Shown in pieces: positions 1-7,361 of a DNA stretch of 15,757 nt. Position 1 is the first letter of the stretch, and each line of letters opens with the position of its first letter. A model generated the notes under the pieces. It saw nothing but the letters and a program-made list of their open reading frames with translations. It was not told where the DNA came from and searched no databases. The position numbers and the translations under genes are program-made. Origin of the DNA: Puniceicoccales bacterium (GTDB taxonomy: Bacteria; Verrucomicrobiota; Verrucomicrobiia; Opitutales; LL51); contig JAITNS010000103.1 of assembly GCA_031290315.1 (NCBI GenBank), positions 1-15,757 of the forward strand, in the 5' to 3' direction.

Positions 1-184
1 CATCTAATCTAGGGCCAAAGGAATTGTTCAAAGAATATTATTCTTTGAACTTAACCAACCTAGCCGGGAATTGATTCGCCCTGGAACACGTGCGTTGCAC
101 GTGTTTCAGGGCGGTCCCAAGGTCCAGGAAACAATGTTTCCTGGCGAGGATTATAAGGGCGAGCAGCCCTTATTTTTCTTATAG
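1..184 (+). repeat. Composite palindromic repeat, copy A (left end cut off)
   Basis: This is the right-hand part of an interspersed element also present at 2204-2544 and 15335-15640. It begins inside the right arm of hairpin H3 (1-16). It then carries H4 (26-50, 12-bp perfect arms GTTCAAAGAATA around one T), H5 (77-113, 17-bp arms around GTT, one G-T pair), H6 (124-144, 10-bp arms CCAGGAAACA) and H7 (153-173, 8-bp arms ATAAGGGC) followed by a T-tract. It matches copy B closely to the shared end CTTATAG. It is visibly richer in GC than the flanking genes and has no transposase. The transketolase gene begins within about 55 bases of its end. Confidence 0.9.
153..177 (+). terminator. Terminator-like hairpin H7 of repeat copy A
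   Basis: ATAAGGGC pairs with GCCCTTAT around the loop GAGCA, followed directly by TTTTTC. This is the classical form of an intrinsic terminator for plus-strand transcripts. It would end transcription of whatever gene lies left of the window, before transketolase. Confidence 0.55.
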
Positions 185-236
185 ATAGTTGACGATTTCC
201 AAAAAATCTATACCAATCTACTTATTTACAATCTTT

Positions 237-2237
237 GTGACTATTCCCAAACAAATACTTTCCGATTTACAAAAAAGCGCCAATATTGCTTGCGGCTTAG
301 CGATGGACACTGTAGCCAATGCTCAATCGGGACATCTCGGGTTACCGCTAGGGTGTGCTGAAATCGGCGCTGCTTTATTTGGATATCTTCTCCACCTCTT
401 TCCCAATTCTCCTCGTTGGATTAACCGTGATCGTTTCATATTATCCGCTGGGCATGCTACTTCATTTCTTTATCCATGGCTTTTTCTCAGTGGATTCCCT
501 CTCGATCCTTTACCCAACTTCCGTACTTACAATAGTAATTTACCGGGACATCCCGAATTCTCACTTACTCCAGGTATTGAATCGACGACCGGCCCCCTTG
601 GTCAAGGTCTTGCTAATGCTGTCGGTTTTGCAATTTCCGAAAAAATGCAACAATCTCGTTTAAAAAATATCGCTCAAATTTTAGACTATCACATCGTTTG
701 TCTTTGTGGTGACGGCTGTTTGCAAGAAGGAATTTCCCATGAAGCATGTTCTTTAGCAGGACATTTAAGGCTCGATAATTTAATTTTGATTTACGATTCA
801 AATGGCATTACACTAGATACTTCGCTAAATAAAACGCAATCAGATAATGTTAAGCAGCGTTTCGAAGCTTACAAATTTTTCGTGCAAGAGGTCGATGGTC
901 ACAATATCGCTCAATTCATCGAAGCCTACCAACAAGCGATTCTATCCGATTGTCCCAATTTAATTATTGCCAAAACGATTATTGGGCATGGGATCGATGA
1001 AGTAGCGGGGACATCGAAAGCACACGGCGAAATAGGTATAAAATTTATTCGTGAAGCGAAGGAAAAATTAGGGCTCCCAGATCGATCATTTTTTATTAGC
1101 GATGAGGTTAAATTATTTTTCAAAAATCGACGCAAACAATGGGCTGAAGAATATCATCATTGGGAGATCAAGTTCGACGCATGGAAAAAAGAAAATAAGG
1201 AGCAATATGTATTATTTTTTAGTGGGCAAGATACCGATTATTCCTTGTCGCATGATATTTGTAAAGAAAATGATGCGATTTCAACTCGCGAAATTGGTGG
1301 AAAAATACTCAATAAATTAGCAGAAAAAAATCCAAGAATTATCACCGGCAGTGCTGATTTGTTTAGCTCTTGTAAAAATTATTTGTTCCAAAAAAATGAT
1401 TTTAATCCGGAGGATTGGACGGGAAGAAATATTAGTTTTGGTATCCGCGAGCATGCGATGGGAGCGATTTTAAATGGTATCGCCTATGATGGAATTTTCC
1501 AACCAAGTGGTTCGACATTTTTAGTGTTTTCCGATTATTTACGTCCGGCGATTCGTATCGCTGCAATGGCTAAATTGCCCGTAGTTTATATCTTTACGCA
1601 TGATTCAATCGCGATTGGACAAGATGGCCCTACTCACCAACCAGTAGAAACACTAGCAGCATTGCGAGCAATTCCAAATCTCGATGTTATTCGACCTGCA
1701 AATGCTGAGGAATGCGTAGGTGCTTATCAGGCTGCGTTTTTGCGAAAAGATGGACCAACTGCTCTGATCTTATCGCGACAAAATTTGCCAATATTATCGA
1801 AAGTTGCAAATCGCCGCAATGGAACTATTTGCGGAGCTTATATCGCACACGATGCTACAGACCATTTACGATTAATCGTCATAGGAACAGGCAGTGAGTT
1901 GTCATTGGCTTTAGAAGCTGTGCATGATTTTACTATGTGTGTACGCGTTGTTTCAATGCCCAGTATGGAAATTTTTGAACGCCAAAATGCCGAATATAAG
2001 GAAAAAATTTTACCATCTTCATGCCCATTACGCTTAGCTATCGAAGCAGGTGTCGCAATGCCATGGTATCGATATGTTGGCTCACAAGGGAAAATTATCG
2101 CCGTCGATGATTTCGGATTGAGTGCTCCAGGTAAACAAGTCCAAGTACATTTTGGATTAACAGTTGAACATATTCGCTCGGAAATTAAATCTTTATTTAT
2201 AACATGGGGCTCCGCCCCATACCCCGCCAGGGGATAG
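237..2237 (+). CDS. tkt: Transketolase
   Basis: Thiamine-diphosphate enzyme of the non-oxidative pentose phosphate pathway, moving two-carbon ketol units between sugar phosphates in the cytoplasm. Length and order match the E. coli enzyme (about 660 residues). Residue numbers from the GTG at 237: SGHLG near 31 (usual SGHPG), STTGPLGQG near 116, the ThDP/Mg motif GDGCLQEG near 158, and KTIIGHG. The GIREHAM stretch holds the catalytic Glu (codon 1449-1451), followed by the DGPTHQPVE and DGPTALILSRQN signatures. The frame is open from a TTG at 189, right after an in-frame stop, but the extra residues do not look like transketolase. GTG at 237 gives the usual short lead, although neither start has a clear Shine-Dalgarno. 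The conserved protein ends about KSLF. The last dozen residues (ITWGSAPYPARG) are read from repeat copy B. Confidence 0.95.
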   Translation: MTIPKQILSDLQKSANIACGLAMDTVANAQSGHLGLPLGCAEIGAALFGYLLHLFPNSPRWINRDRFILSAGHATSFLYPWLFLSGFPLDPLPNFRTYNSNLPGHPEFSLTPGIESTTGPLGQGLANAVGFAISEKMQQSRLKNIAQILDYHIVCLCGDGCLQEGISHEACSLAGHLRLDNLILIYDSNGITLDTSLNKTQSDNVKQRFEAYKFFVQEVDGHNIAQFIEAYQQAILSDCPNLIIAKTIIGHGIDEVAGTSKAHGEIGIKFIREAKEKLGLPDRSFFISDEVKLFFKNRRKQWAEEYHHWEIKFDAWKKENKEQYVLFFSGQDTDYSLSHDICKENDAISTREIGGKILNKLAEKNPRIITGSADLFSSCKNYLFQKNDFNPEDWTGRNISFGIREHAMGAILNGIAYDGIFQPSGSTFLVFSDYLRPAIRIAAMAKLPVVYIFTHDSIAIGQDGPTHQPVETLAALRAIPNLDVIRPANAEECVGAYQAAFLRKDGPTALILSRQNLPILSKVANRRNGTICGAYIAHDATDHLRLIVIGTGSELSLALEAVHDFTMCVRVVSMPSMEIFERQNAEYKEKILPSSCPLRLAIEAGVAMPWYRYVGSQGKIIAVDDFGLSAPGKQVQVHFGLTVEHIRSEIKSLFITWGSAPYPARG

Positions 2238-2544
2238 TATCCCCTGGGCCTCCTTTATGGCTGTGCTATTAGCAAAAAGCAGATATGGGGCTTTGCCCCA
2301 TGCCCCACCAGGGGATGGATCCCCTGGACCTCCTTTATGGCCCTGGATTAGATGCCGTTGGCATCTAATCCAGGGCCAAGAAATAGTTCAAAGAATATTA
2401 TTCTTTGAATTTAATCAACCTGGCCGGGAATTGACTCGCCCTGGAACACGTGCGTTGCACGTGATCCAGGGCGGTTCCAAGGTCCAGGAAACATTGTTTC
2501 CTGGCGAGGATCATAAGGGCGAGCAGCCCTTATTTTTCTTATAG
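2204..2544 (+). repeat. Composite palindromic repeat, copy B (fullest copy)
   Basis: A run of hairpins with little between them. H1 2204-2220 (ATGGGGC/GCCCCAT); H2 2227-2247 (CCAGGGGATA/TATCCCCTGG); a second H1-H2 pair at 2285-2301 and 2308-2327, after a link containing CTGTGCTATTAGCA; H3 2338-2378 (19-bp perfect arms, loop GTT); H4 2386-2410; H5 2437-2473; H6 2484-2504; H7 2513-2533 with a T-tract. Copies A and B match from H4 to the end apart from scattered substitutions. It lies between convergent transketolase (+) and the NagZ-like gene (-), overlapping the 3' end of both reading frames. No transposase or obvious target-site duplication is seen. Confidence 0.92.
2513..2537 (+). terminator. 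Terminator-like hairpin H7 of repeat copy B
   Basis: 8-bp stem ATAAGGGC/GCCCTTAT, loop GAGCA, then TTTTTC. It is the last hairpin of copy B and a plausible intrinsic terminator for the upstream transketolase transcript. Confidence 0.6.
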
Positions 2545-2562
2545 CGAGGAGCCCTTATTTTT
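2521..2562 (+). repeat. Partial duplication of the repeat's right end
   Basis: GAGCAGCCCTTATTTTT (2521-2537) recurs with one change as GAGGAGCCCTTATTTTT (2546-2562), 25 bases downstream. The second copy lies beyond the shared repeat end and inside the C-terminal codons of the minus-strand NagZ-like gene. It suggests slippage or a nested insertion of the element end. Confidence 0.7.
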
Positions 2563-3606
2563 AGCAGCCATATATTCCCTTATTTTTTCGGCAACACTTA
2601 TTTTCTGCTCAAGATTTGAAGAACAACAGAGAACATAATCGCAACCCGCTTTAAGGGAAGCAATTGCTCGTTCCCAAAGCTCTCCTTTCAATGCTTGCAT
2701 ACGAATACAATCCGATACAATTTTCCCATGAAAATTAAATTTTTCTCTTATCATGTGTATAACTGTTGGAGATTGAGTCGCGCAATGCTCAGGATCCGCT
2801 GCAGGATATACAACATGAGCCGTCATTACCCAAAAACAATCCTCAGGAATGCCACTTTGCTGTAATTGCCTTACAGTATCTTCAAAAATTTTAAAATCAC
2901 TTTGCAAAAGATCGGGCAAAGATTTATTAACAACTGGGAGTTCGCGATGGCTGTCTTGAACCGTATTTCCATGGCCAGGACAGTGTTTTAAAACAGAAAT
3001 GATTCCATCCTGTGCTGCCTGTTTGACCCAATCTACTGCAAAAGAAATTACAACTTGTGGATCATTTCCAAAACTACGATTACCAATAAAGGAAGCGGTA
3101 CCTTTTGGCAACAAATCACAACAAGGTGCGCAATTTACATTAATTCCCATATCCAACAAATCCTGATCTATGCGTTTCACATTCAATTGAATTGCTTTGC
3201 ATTTTTCTTGGAAATTTTCTTGCCTAATATTTTCTGAGAAACTTCCCGGCGCAGGTGCACGATAACAATTGGAACCCTGTAAATGTTGGACACGCCCACC
3301 CTCTTGGTCGGTCAAAATGTAAGGCGAGTAATTATGAATATCGCCACATAATTTTCGAAATTTTTCTTTATTAATATTTCTTTGGGTATCATATTCCAAA
3401 TTCTCCGAAGATAAAATGGCTCCAATGGGACGATATTTCTTTAAAAATTCAATTTCTTCGTTTGTCAATTCAGTTCCATGAATACCACAAATAAAAGGTA
3501 AATGAACAATCTCTTCCGAAGCAGAAACTCGTACCTGAAAAATAAAGCTCATCAAAATAAAAATAAAGCCAGTTAAAATAAAGACAGAAGTATTCCTATA
3601 ACTCAT
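2539..3606 (-). CDS. Exported glycoside hydrolase family 3, beta-N-acetylhexosaminidase (NagZ-like)
   Basis: NagZ-type enzymes cleave the GlcNAc-anhydroMurNAc (or MurNAc) link during peptidoglycan turnover. Visible motifs: DQEGGRVQ (100-107), FIGNRSFG (173-180), KHCPGHG (207-213), the Asp-Ser-His dyad 218-220 used as acid/base, TAHVVYPA (262-269), and the nucleophile Asp299 in SDC, where SDD or SDW is usual. The N-terminus is a clear signal peptide (hydrophobic stretch about 8-24, likely cleavage near SAS-EE), with no lipobox, so periplasmic or secreted action is inferred. E. coli NagZ is cytoplasmic and B. subtilis NagZ is exported. The C-terminus is about 30 residues shorter than in E. coli, and its last residues (KGSSL) come from repeat sequence, suggesting the element trimmed the gene. 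Active-site residues are intact. Transcription converges on transketolase. Confidence 0.87.
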   Translation of the reverse strand: MSYRNTSVFILTGFIFILMSFIFQVRVSASEEIVHLPFICGIHGTELTNEEIEFLKKYRPIGAILSSENLEYDTQRNINKEKFRKLCGDIHNYSPYILTDQEGGRVQHLQGSNCYRAPAPGSFSENIRQENFQEKCKAIQLNVKRIDQDLLDMGINVNCAPCCDLLPKGTASFIGNRSFGNDPQVVISFAVDWVKQAAQDGIISVLKHCPGHGNTVQDSHRELPVVNKSLPDLLQSDFKIFEDTVRQLQQSGIPEDCFWVMTAHVVYPAADPEHCATQSPTVIHMIREKFNFHGKIVSDCIRMQALKGELWERAIASLKAGCDYVLCCSSNLEQKISVAEKIREYMAAKNKGSSL

Positions 3607-3704
3607 AAAAACAATTTTTAGATATTGGGGATAAAAGTTTAGGCAAAGAGAAAAAGGTCAAACAAAAAATACTTTTTAGAAAATTTTTTTTCGCATAAAA
3701 AATT

Positions 3705-3791
3705 TGGTGCCCAGAGAGGGGGTCGAACCCTCACTCCTTTGCAGGAATCGGATTTTGAGTCCGACGCGTCTGCCAATTCCGCCATCTGGGC
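3705..3791 (-). tRNA. tRNA-Leu (anticodon CAA), CCA encoded
   Basis: The minus strand folds as a class II tRNA. The acceptor stem GCCCAGA/TCTGGGC has discriminator A (3708) and an encoded CCA (3707-3705). The D-arm contains GGCGGAATTGGCAGACGC, typical of tRNA-Leu. The anticodon stem TCGGA/TCCGA encloses loop CTCAAAA, giving anticodon CAA, which reads UUG. There is a long variable arm and a T-arm GAGGG-TTCGACC-CCCTC. It stands alone between the NagZ-like gene and a divergent plus-strand gene. Confidence 0.96.
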
Positions 3792-3890
3792 AATTTAAAA
3801 TATTTCTGTAGCATCAAAATCACTTAAATTTAGTCAATAAATTTTTTTATTAAAATATACTGCTTATTTAGTTACATTTAAAAAAAAAAA

Positions 3891-3917
3891 TTGCATTTCA
3901 TGAAGTTTTTATATAAT
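3891..3917 (+). promoter_or_regulatory. Possible sigma70-type promoter for the proline-rich secreted protein
   Basis: TTGCAT (3891-3896) and a perfect TATAAT (3912-3917) are separated by 15 bases, which is short. The leader would be about 58 bases. The region is very AT-rich, so chance similarity is possible. Confidence 0.4.
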
Positions 3918-3981
3918 ACGACCTCGTACTCTTATTACCATGGTGGTTATAAGATGCATAACAATATAAAAAAGGAATGAT

Positions 3982-4548
3982 ATGAAAATTGATAAAATAG
4001 TAGGAATATGTATATTGGGAGTAACAAGCCCTTTATTCGGTAATTATGATTATGATGCAGGAGAAGAGTGGCTTAAAAAGGCACGTGCCAACATGCGGGC
4101 CAACCCTGTAGCACGTAACTGGGGAGAAAGACATGTCGCTGCTTATGTAAATACAAATTATAATAATGCACCAGTGCCAAACCAGTCGCCGCCTCAAGCG
4201 AACTATTATAGTGCACCAGCTATACCAAGCCAGCCGCCTTCACCTTGGTATCAACCTTCTAATTATACACCACAAAGCCAGCCGCCTCAAGCGAGCTATT
4301 ATAATGCACCAGCACCAGAGCATAATGTTGCATGGAAGAAAGCGGCAACACCTTCTAATGATATAATAATAGGTGTAGCAAATAAGACACCCATAAGAAA
4401 AAATATATTCGAACAGCTTTCTCCAACAGATCAAAAGAATCTTTCGAATCTTATGAATGGAATTATAGCGCAATCTGCAGAGAGATTAGCTGCACAGTTA
4501 AATTCATTGCAAGCATATAGAAATAAAGAAAAAAGCATGGGCTACTAA
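3982..4548 (+). CDS. Small secreted protein with proline/tyrosine-rich repeats, unknown function
   Basis: 188 residues, family not recognised. The N-terminus MKIDKIVGICILGVTSPLFG looks like a signal peptide ending before NYDYDAGEEW. Residues about 58-113 are a low-complexity block of imperfect units (NNAPVPNQSPPQANYYSAPA, then SQPPQASYYNAPAPE) rich in Pro, Gln, Tyr and Ala. The C-terminal 55 residues look helical and polar (SPTDQKNLSNLMNGIIAQSAERLAAQL). The start is supported by AGGA (3973-3976) five bases before the ATG. It stands as a single gene between an upstream AT-rich promoter region and the terminator at 4586-4623. A secreted surface or host-interaction protein is possible, but nothing in the sequence fixes a role. 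Confidence 0.8.
   Translation: MKIDKIVGICILGVTSPLFGNYDYDAGEEWLKKARANMRANPVARNWGERHVAAYVNTNYNNAPVPNQSPPQANYYSAPAIPSQPPSPWYQPSNYTPQSQPPQASYYNAPAPEHNVAWKKAATPSNDIIIGVANKTPIRKNIFEQLSPTDQKNLSNLMNGIIAQSAERLAAQLNSLQAYRNKEKSMGY
4151..4320 (+). repeat. Imperfect coding repeats in the proline-rich protein
   Basis: Units such as CAGCCGCCTCAAGCGA followed by TATTATAATGCACCAGC recur two to three times with small changes, giving repeated PPQA-YY-AP peptides. Copy number could vary between strains. Confidence 0.65.
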
Positions 4549-4585
4549 ATAAATCTACATATATATAATAAAACACAGAAAAACA

Positions 4586-4623
4586 AAAGCTTTGATGGAG
4601 AAAAACATCAAAGCTTTATTTTA
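4586..4623. terminator. Bidirectional intrinsic terminator
   Basis: A perfect 12-bp stem, AAAGCTTTGATG (4586-4597) with CATCAAAGCTTT (4606-4617), has an 8-base loop. ATTTTA follows on the right, and TTTTGTTTTTC follows on the minus strand. It lies between the convergent proline-rich gene (+) and the ndk end of the dnaA cluster (-), and can serve both. Confidence 0.85.
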
Positions 4624-4638
4624 ATATAAAAAAAAATA

Positions 4639-5056
4639 TTACTCCAAAAATAACTCTTCTCCAGTAAAAAAGCGCCTCAATTCTTTTTGAGCACTTTCTT
4701 CACTGTCAGAAGCATGGGCAATATTGCGCATCTTGTCCGTACCATAATCCCCGCGAATGGTTCCTTTCGGCGCAAGTGCGGAATCCGTTGGCCCCAGCAA
4801 AGTTCGGACTTTTCGATAATCTCTTTCCCCGTAAAGCTATTACCATTACCGGTTTGGATTGCATAAAAGATACAACTTCAGGGAAAAATGGTAAATGTAC
4901 AAGATGCGCATAATGATCCTTTAATAAACTTTCCGATAAAGACATCATCTTACACCCAACAATTTTAAAATTCTCTTCATCAAAACGACTAAGAACTTTC
5001 CACCAAAGTCCCTTTTCCATACAATCCGGCTTCAAAATAATTAATGTTGTTTCCAT
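4639..5056 (-). pseudogene. ndk: Nucleoside diphosphate kinase with two one-base frameshifts
   Basis: NDK passes the gamma phosphate from NTPs to NDPs through a phospho-histidine. From the ATG at 5056 (AAGGA at 5064-5068, seven bases upstream) the frame reads METTLIILKPDCMEKGL to PVMVIALRG, typical NDK. It then shifts twice. Adding one base to the C run 4827-4830 and one to the T run 4810-4813 (plus strand) restores RGKEIIEKVRTLLGPTD. The rest then reads through GTIRGDYGTD and the active-site segment RNIAHASDSEES to FLE and the stop at 4639-4641. The restored product has 139 residues, the normal NDK length. Without correction the protein ends at 4706 with an unrelated tail and lacks the catalytic His. 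It is either a recent pseudogene or two homopolymer errors in the sequence. It is last in the dnaA cluster, before the terminator. Confidence 0.87.
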
Positions 5057-5269
5057 TTTTATTTCCTTTTCTTCCTTTTTTAAAATTTTTATTCCTTCTA
5101 TAATATTACTCGGTGCTAATGTCGTAATTTCTTTTGAAATCCCCACTTTCTCTGAACCGTAAATTGCTACATTACTTAAAAATAATACGCTCAATAAATG
5201 TTGATAGCAGTGATTTCCCATGGTTGATGAGATATTTTTTTGCTTCTTAAACTCAAGCATAAAATACAC
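5057..5269 (-). other. Signal-peptide-like leader frame joined in frame to ndk
   Basis: The ndk frame stays open upstream to a GTG at 5269, four bases after the lpxA stop. From an ATG at 5221 the 55 residues begin MGNHCYQHLLSVLFLSNVAIYG and resemble a signal peptide like those of the other secreted proteins here. A polar, lysine/glutamate-rich stretch then leads into NDK. The good Shine-Dalgarno before 5056 argues that NDK itself starts there. This leader may therefore be a gene remnant, a small secreted peptide, or a true N-terminal extension. No family is recognised. Confidence 0.4.
5064..5068 (-). promoter_or_regulatory. Ribosome binding site of ndk
   Basis: AAGGA on the minus strand, seven bases before the ATG at 5056-5054. 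It favours this internal start over the longer upstream frame. Confidence 0.6.
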
Positions 5270-5272
5270 TTT

Positions 5273-6043
5273 TTAACAAAATCCACGTCGAGAAGATTCA
5301 ATTGCTTGGATCACCTGTATGTAAATTTTAGGCGCTTCTACTTGTTTTTCTTTCAATATTTCAAGCGCTTCGGAGCGATTATTTGAAGAATGAAATAAAA
5401 TGCGATAGATATTTTTCACGTGTTCGATACCCGCTTCCGAAAATTGATTGCGCTCTAAATTGACTTTATTGAAATAGCGGGTGCGAGCCGGTTGCCCTTC
5501 CGCTAACATAAACGGTAAAATGTCCATCAATGCTTTCGAACTCGCCCCTAACATCGCATAGTCCCCTACTTTGCAAAATTGGTGAACACCCGCATTCCAC
5601 GCAATATTGACGTAATTCCCTAGGGTGACATATCCCGCTAAAGCCGATAAACTACTCATAATGACGTGATCGCCTACCCTACAATCATGGGCAACATGCG
5701 AGTAGGAAAGAAAAGCATTATTATTACCGATATCCGTAGCACTTCCCTCCTTCGTCCCACTGTGAATCGTCATATACTCGCGGAAAATATTATTGTTTCC
5801 AATTTTTAACCCAACATGATCCCCTCTATACTTTAAATCCTGAGTCTGCCCTCCTAAAAAAGCATAGGGAAAAATTATATTATTTTCACCCAAACTTGTG
5901 TGCCCTTCCACCGAAGCGTGATGCCACACATTATTTCCAGGCCCCATAATAACATCTTTCCCAATGTATACAAAAGCTCCAATGCTTACATCCTCAGCAA
6001 GTTGCGCACCAGATTCAATAATCGCTGTCGGGTGAATATTCAC
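5273..6043 (-). CDS. lpxA: UDP-N-acetylglucosamine O-acyltransferase (LpxA)
   Basis: First enzyme of lipid A synthesis: transfers a 3-hydroxyacyl chain from acyl-carrier protein to the 3-OH of UDP-GlcNAc in the cytoplasm. At 256 residues it is close to the E. coli enzyme (262). The N-terminal two thirds is a left-handed beta helix of hexapeptide repeats (IGAFVY, LGENNI, IGNNNI and similar). The catalytic His is His119 in SHVAHDC (E. coli His125), and the conserved GVHQFC holds His154. The last 70 residues form the usual helical tail. The start is a GTG whose last two bases form the TGA stop of lpxC-fabZ (GTGA overlap), indicating translational coupling. Confidence 0.96.
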   Translation of the reverse strand: MNIHPTAIIESGAQLAEDVSIGAFVYIGKDVIMGPGNNVWHHASVEGHTSLGENNIIFPYAFLGGQTQDLKYRGDHVGLKIGNNNIFREYMTIHSGTKEGSATDIGNNNAFLSYSHVAHDCRVGDHVIMSSLSALAGYVTLGNYVNIAWNAGVHQFCKVGDYAMLGASSKALMDILPFMLAEGQPARTRYFNKVNLERNQFSEAGIEHVKNIYRILFHSSNNRSEALEILKEKQVEAPKIYIQVIQAIESSRRGFC

Positions 6044-7359
6044 GGAGCTTTAACAACGGAAAACATGAGCTCTGCCGAAGATACCACTTGACCATTAACT
6101 CTACATTCACCACTCGCAATACCAATCTTATCGCCTCGATATTTTACAATTTGGACCACAATTTCCAATTGATCCCCCGGCGTAACCGGTTTCCGAAATT
6201 TCACTTTATCACAACTCATAAAATACGCCAACCGCTGCTCATATTGATAACGCTTAAGCATTAATATACCTGCCGCTTGGGCCATCGCTTCGATTTGCAA
6301 AACCCCCGGCATCACAGGATGCCCCGGATAATGCCCAACAAAATATGGCTCGTTAATCGTTACATTTTTAATCGCTCGTAAATAATCATTACCGCTAATT
6401 TCAATGACGCGATCGATCAAAATAAAGGGATAGCGATGGGGTAAAGTATTAAGGACTTTTTTTATGTCAAATTCCATTTCCTGGGCAATTGCTACCTTCG
6501 AAATCGAATGTTGTAAAGATGTGTGCATGGACTCTCTATATTGCTCCCAAATTTTCTTTACCAATTCCGAATTGAGCGCATGCCCCGGACGAACGGCAAT
6601 AATATGACATTGTAACTTTATGCCTAGTAAAGCCATATCACCCATTATATCGAGTATCTTATGGCGAACAAATTCGTCATTGAAACGTAAAGACTCTTTG
6701 GATAAAATTTGATCGCCCTTAATCAAAATCGCCGAATCTAAACTGGCACCTTGAATTTTCCCACACTGTAATAGGGGCTCAATGTCCTCATAAATCGCAA
6801 ATGTCCGAGCTGGCCCAATGTCACTAATATAGTTCTCCGGATTAATATCCAGCGATAAATGTTGCGTATGAATCCCCCGATCGTCGGCTGAAGTACATGT
6901 AATTTTAAACCCATCATAGGGCAATGCAATCAGAGAACGATTGCCTTCCGTAATCGAAATCGGAACCTGTAATTTAAATACTTTCCTTTCCGCCTCCAGT
7001 TCGATGGGCTCTGCTTCGCATAGTAAATTGGTGTAAAATTTTGAGGAACCATCGAGAATGGGCGGCTCTTCCGCATCGATTTCGATCATAATATTATCAA
7101 TATTCATGCCATTTAAAGCACTAAGTACATGCTCGACGGTGTGAATTTGAATATCACCGGAACAAATCGTCGTGCAACGTACTAAATCGCTAATTCCCGT
7201 AACCGATGGATGTAATTCCGGCTTCCCGTAAAGATCGACGCGGCGAAAAATAATCCCCCCATTAGCCTCACTAGGCTTAAAGGTAAGTCTGACTTTTTTA
7301 CCCGTATGAAGACCAATGCCCTGAATGGAAACTTCCCGAGAAATGGTGTGTTGTCTCAT
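6040..7359 (-). CDS. lpxC-fabZ: Bifunctional LpxC-FabZ fusion: UDP-3-O-acyl-GlcNAc deacetylase / 3-hydroxyacyl-ACP dehydratase
   Basis: Residues 1 to about 275 are LpxC, the zinc deacetylase that commits UDP-3-O-acyl-GlcNAc to lipid A. The zinc ligands His77 (TVEHVLSAL), His233 and Asp237 (HKILDIMGD) are visible, as are catalytic Glu76 and His260 (RPGHALNSE). Residues from about 295 to 439 are FabZ, a hot-dog dehydratase of fatty acid elongation, with [12 protein letters not shown], His343 in [11 protein letters not shown] and Glu357 in LQIEAMAQ. Both active sites look intact. Such fusions are known in Bacteroidota and some Verrucomicrobiota; Chlamydiae have the same gene order unfused. The ATG lies two bases after the dnaA stop, without a clear Shine-Dalgarno, so coupled translation is likely. 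Confidence 0.96.
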   Translation of the reverse strand: MRQHTISREVSIQGIGLHTGKKVRLTFKPSEANGGIIFRRVDLYGKPELHPSVTGISDLVRCTTICSGDIQIHTVEHVLSALNGMNIDNIMIEIDAEEPPILDGSSKFYTNLLCEAEPIELEAERKVFKLQVPISITEGNRSLIALPYDGFKITCTSADDRGIHTQHLSLDINPENYISDIGPARTFAIYEDIEPLLQCGKIQGASLDSAILIKGDQILSKESLRFNDEFVRHKILDIMGDMALLGIKLQCHIIAVRPGHALNSELVKKIWEQYRESMHTSLQHSISKVAIAQEMEFDIKKVLNTLPHRYPFILIDRVIEISGNDYLRAIKNVTINEPYFVGHYPGHPVMPGVLQIEAMAQAAGILMLKRYQYEQRLAYFMSCDKVKFRKPVTPGDQLEIVVQIVKYRGDKIGIASGECRVNGQVVSSAELMFSVVKAP

Positions 7360-7361
7360 GC

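Noticed and set aside
8-184. Long open frame through repeat copies A and B, suggesting a repeat-encoded protein
   Set aside because: Between A and B, 8 of 10 changed codons alter the amino acid, and copy C has a two-base length difference between H4 and H5 that breaks the frame. The constraint is on pairing, not on protein.
189-236. TTG at 189 as the transketolase start
   Set aside because: It directly follows an in-frame stop at the repeat edge, and the added residues do not resemble transketolase. GTG at 237 fits the family start. TTGACG here looks as much like a -35 box as a start.
2204-2544. CRISPR array or insertion sequence
   Set aside because: There are no regular direct repeats with unique spacers, no cas genes, and no transposase or paired terminal inverted repeats enclosing a gene.
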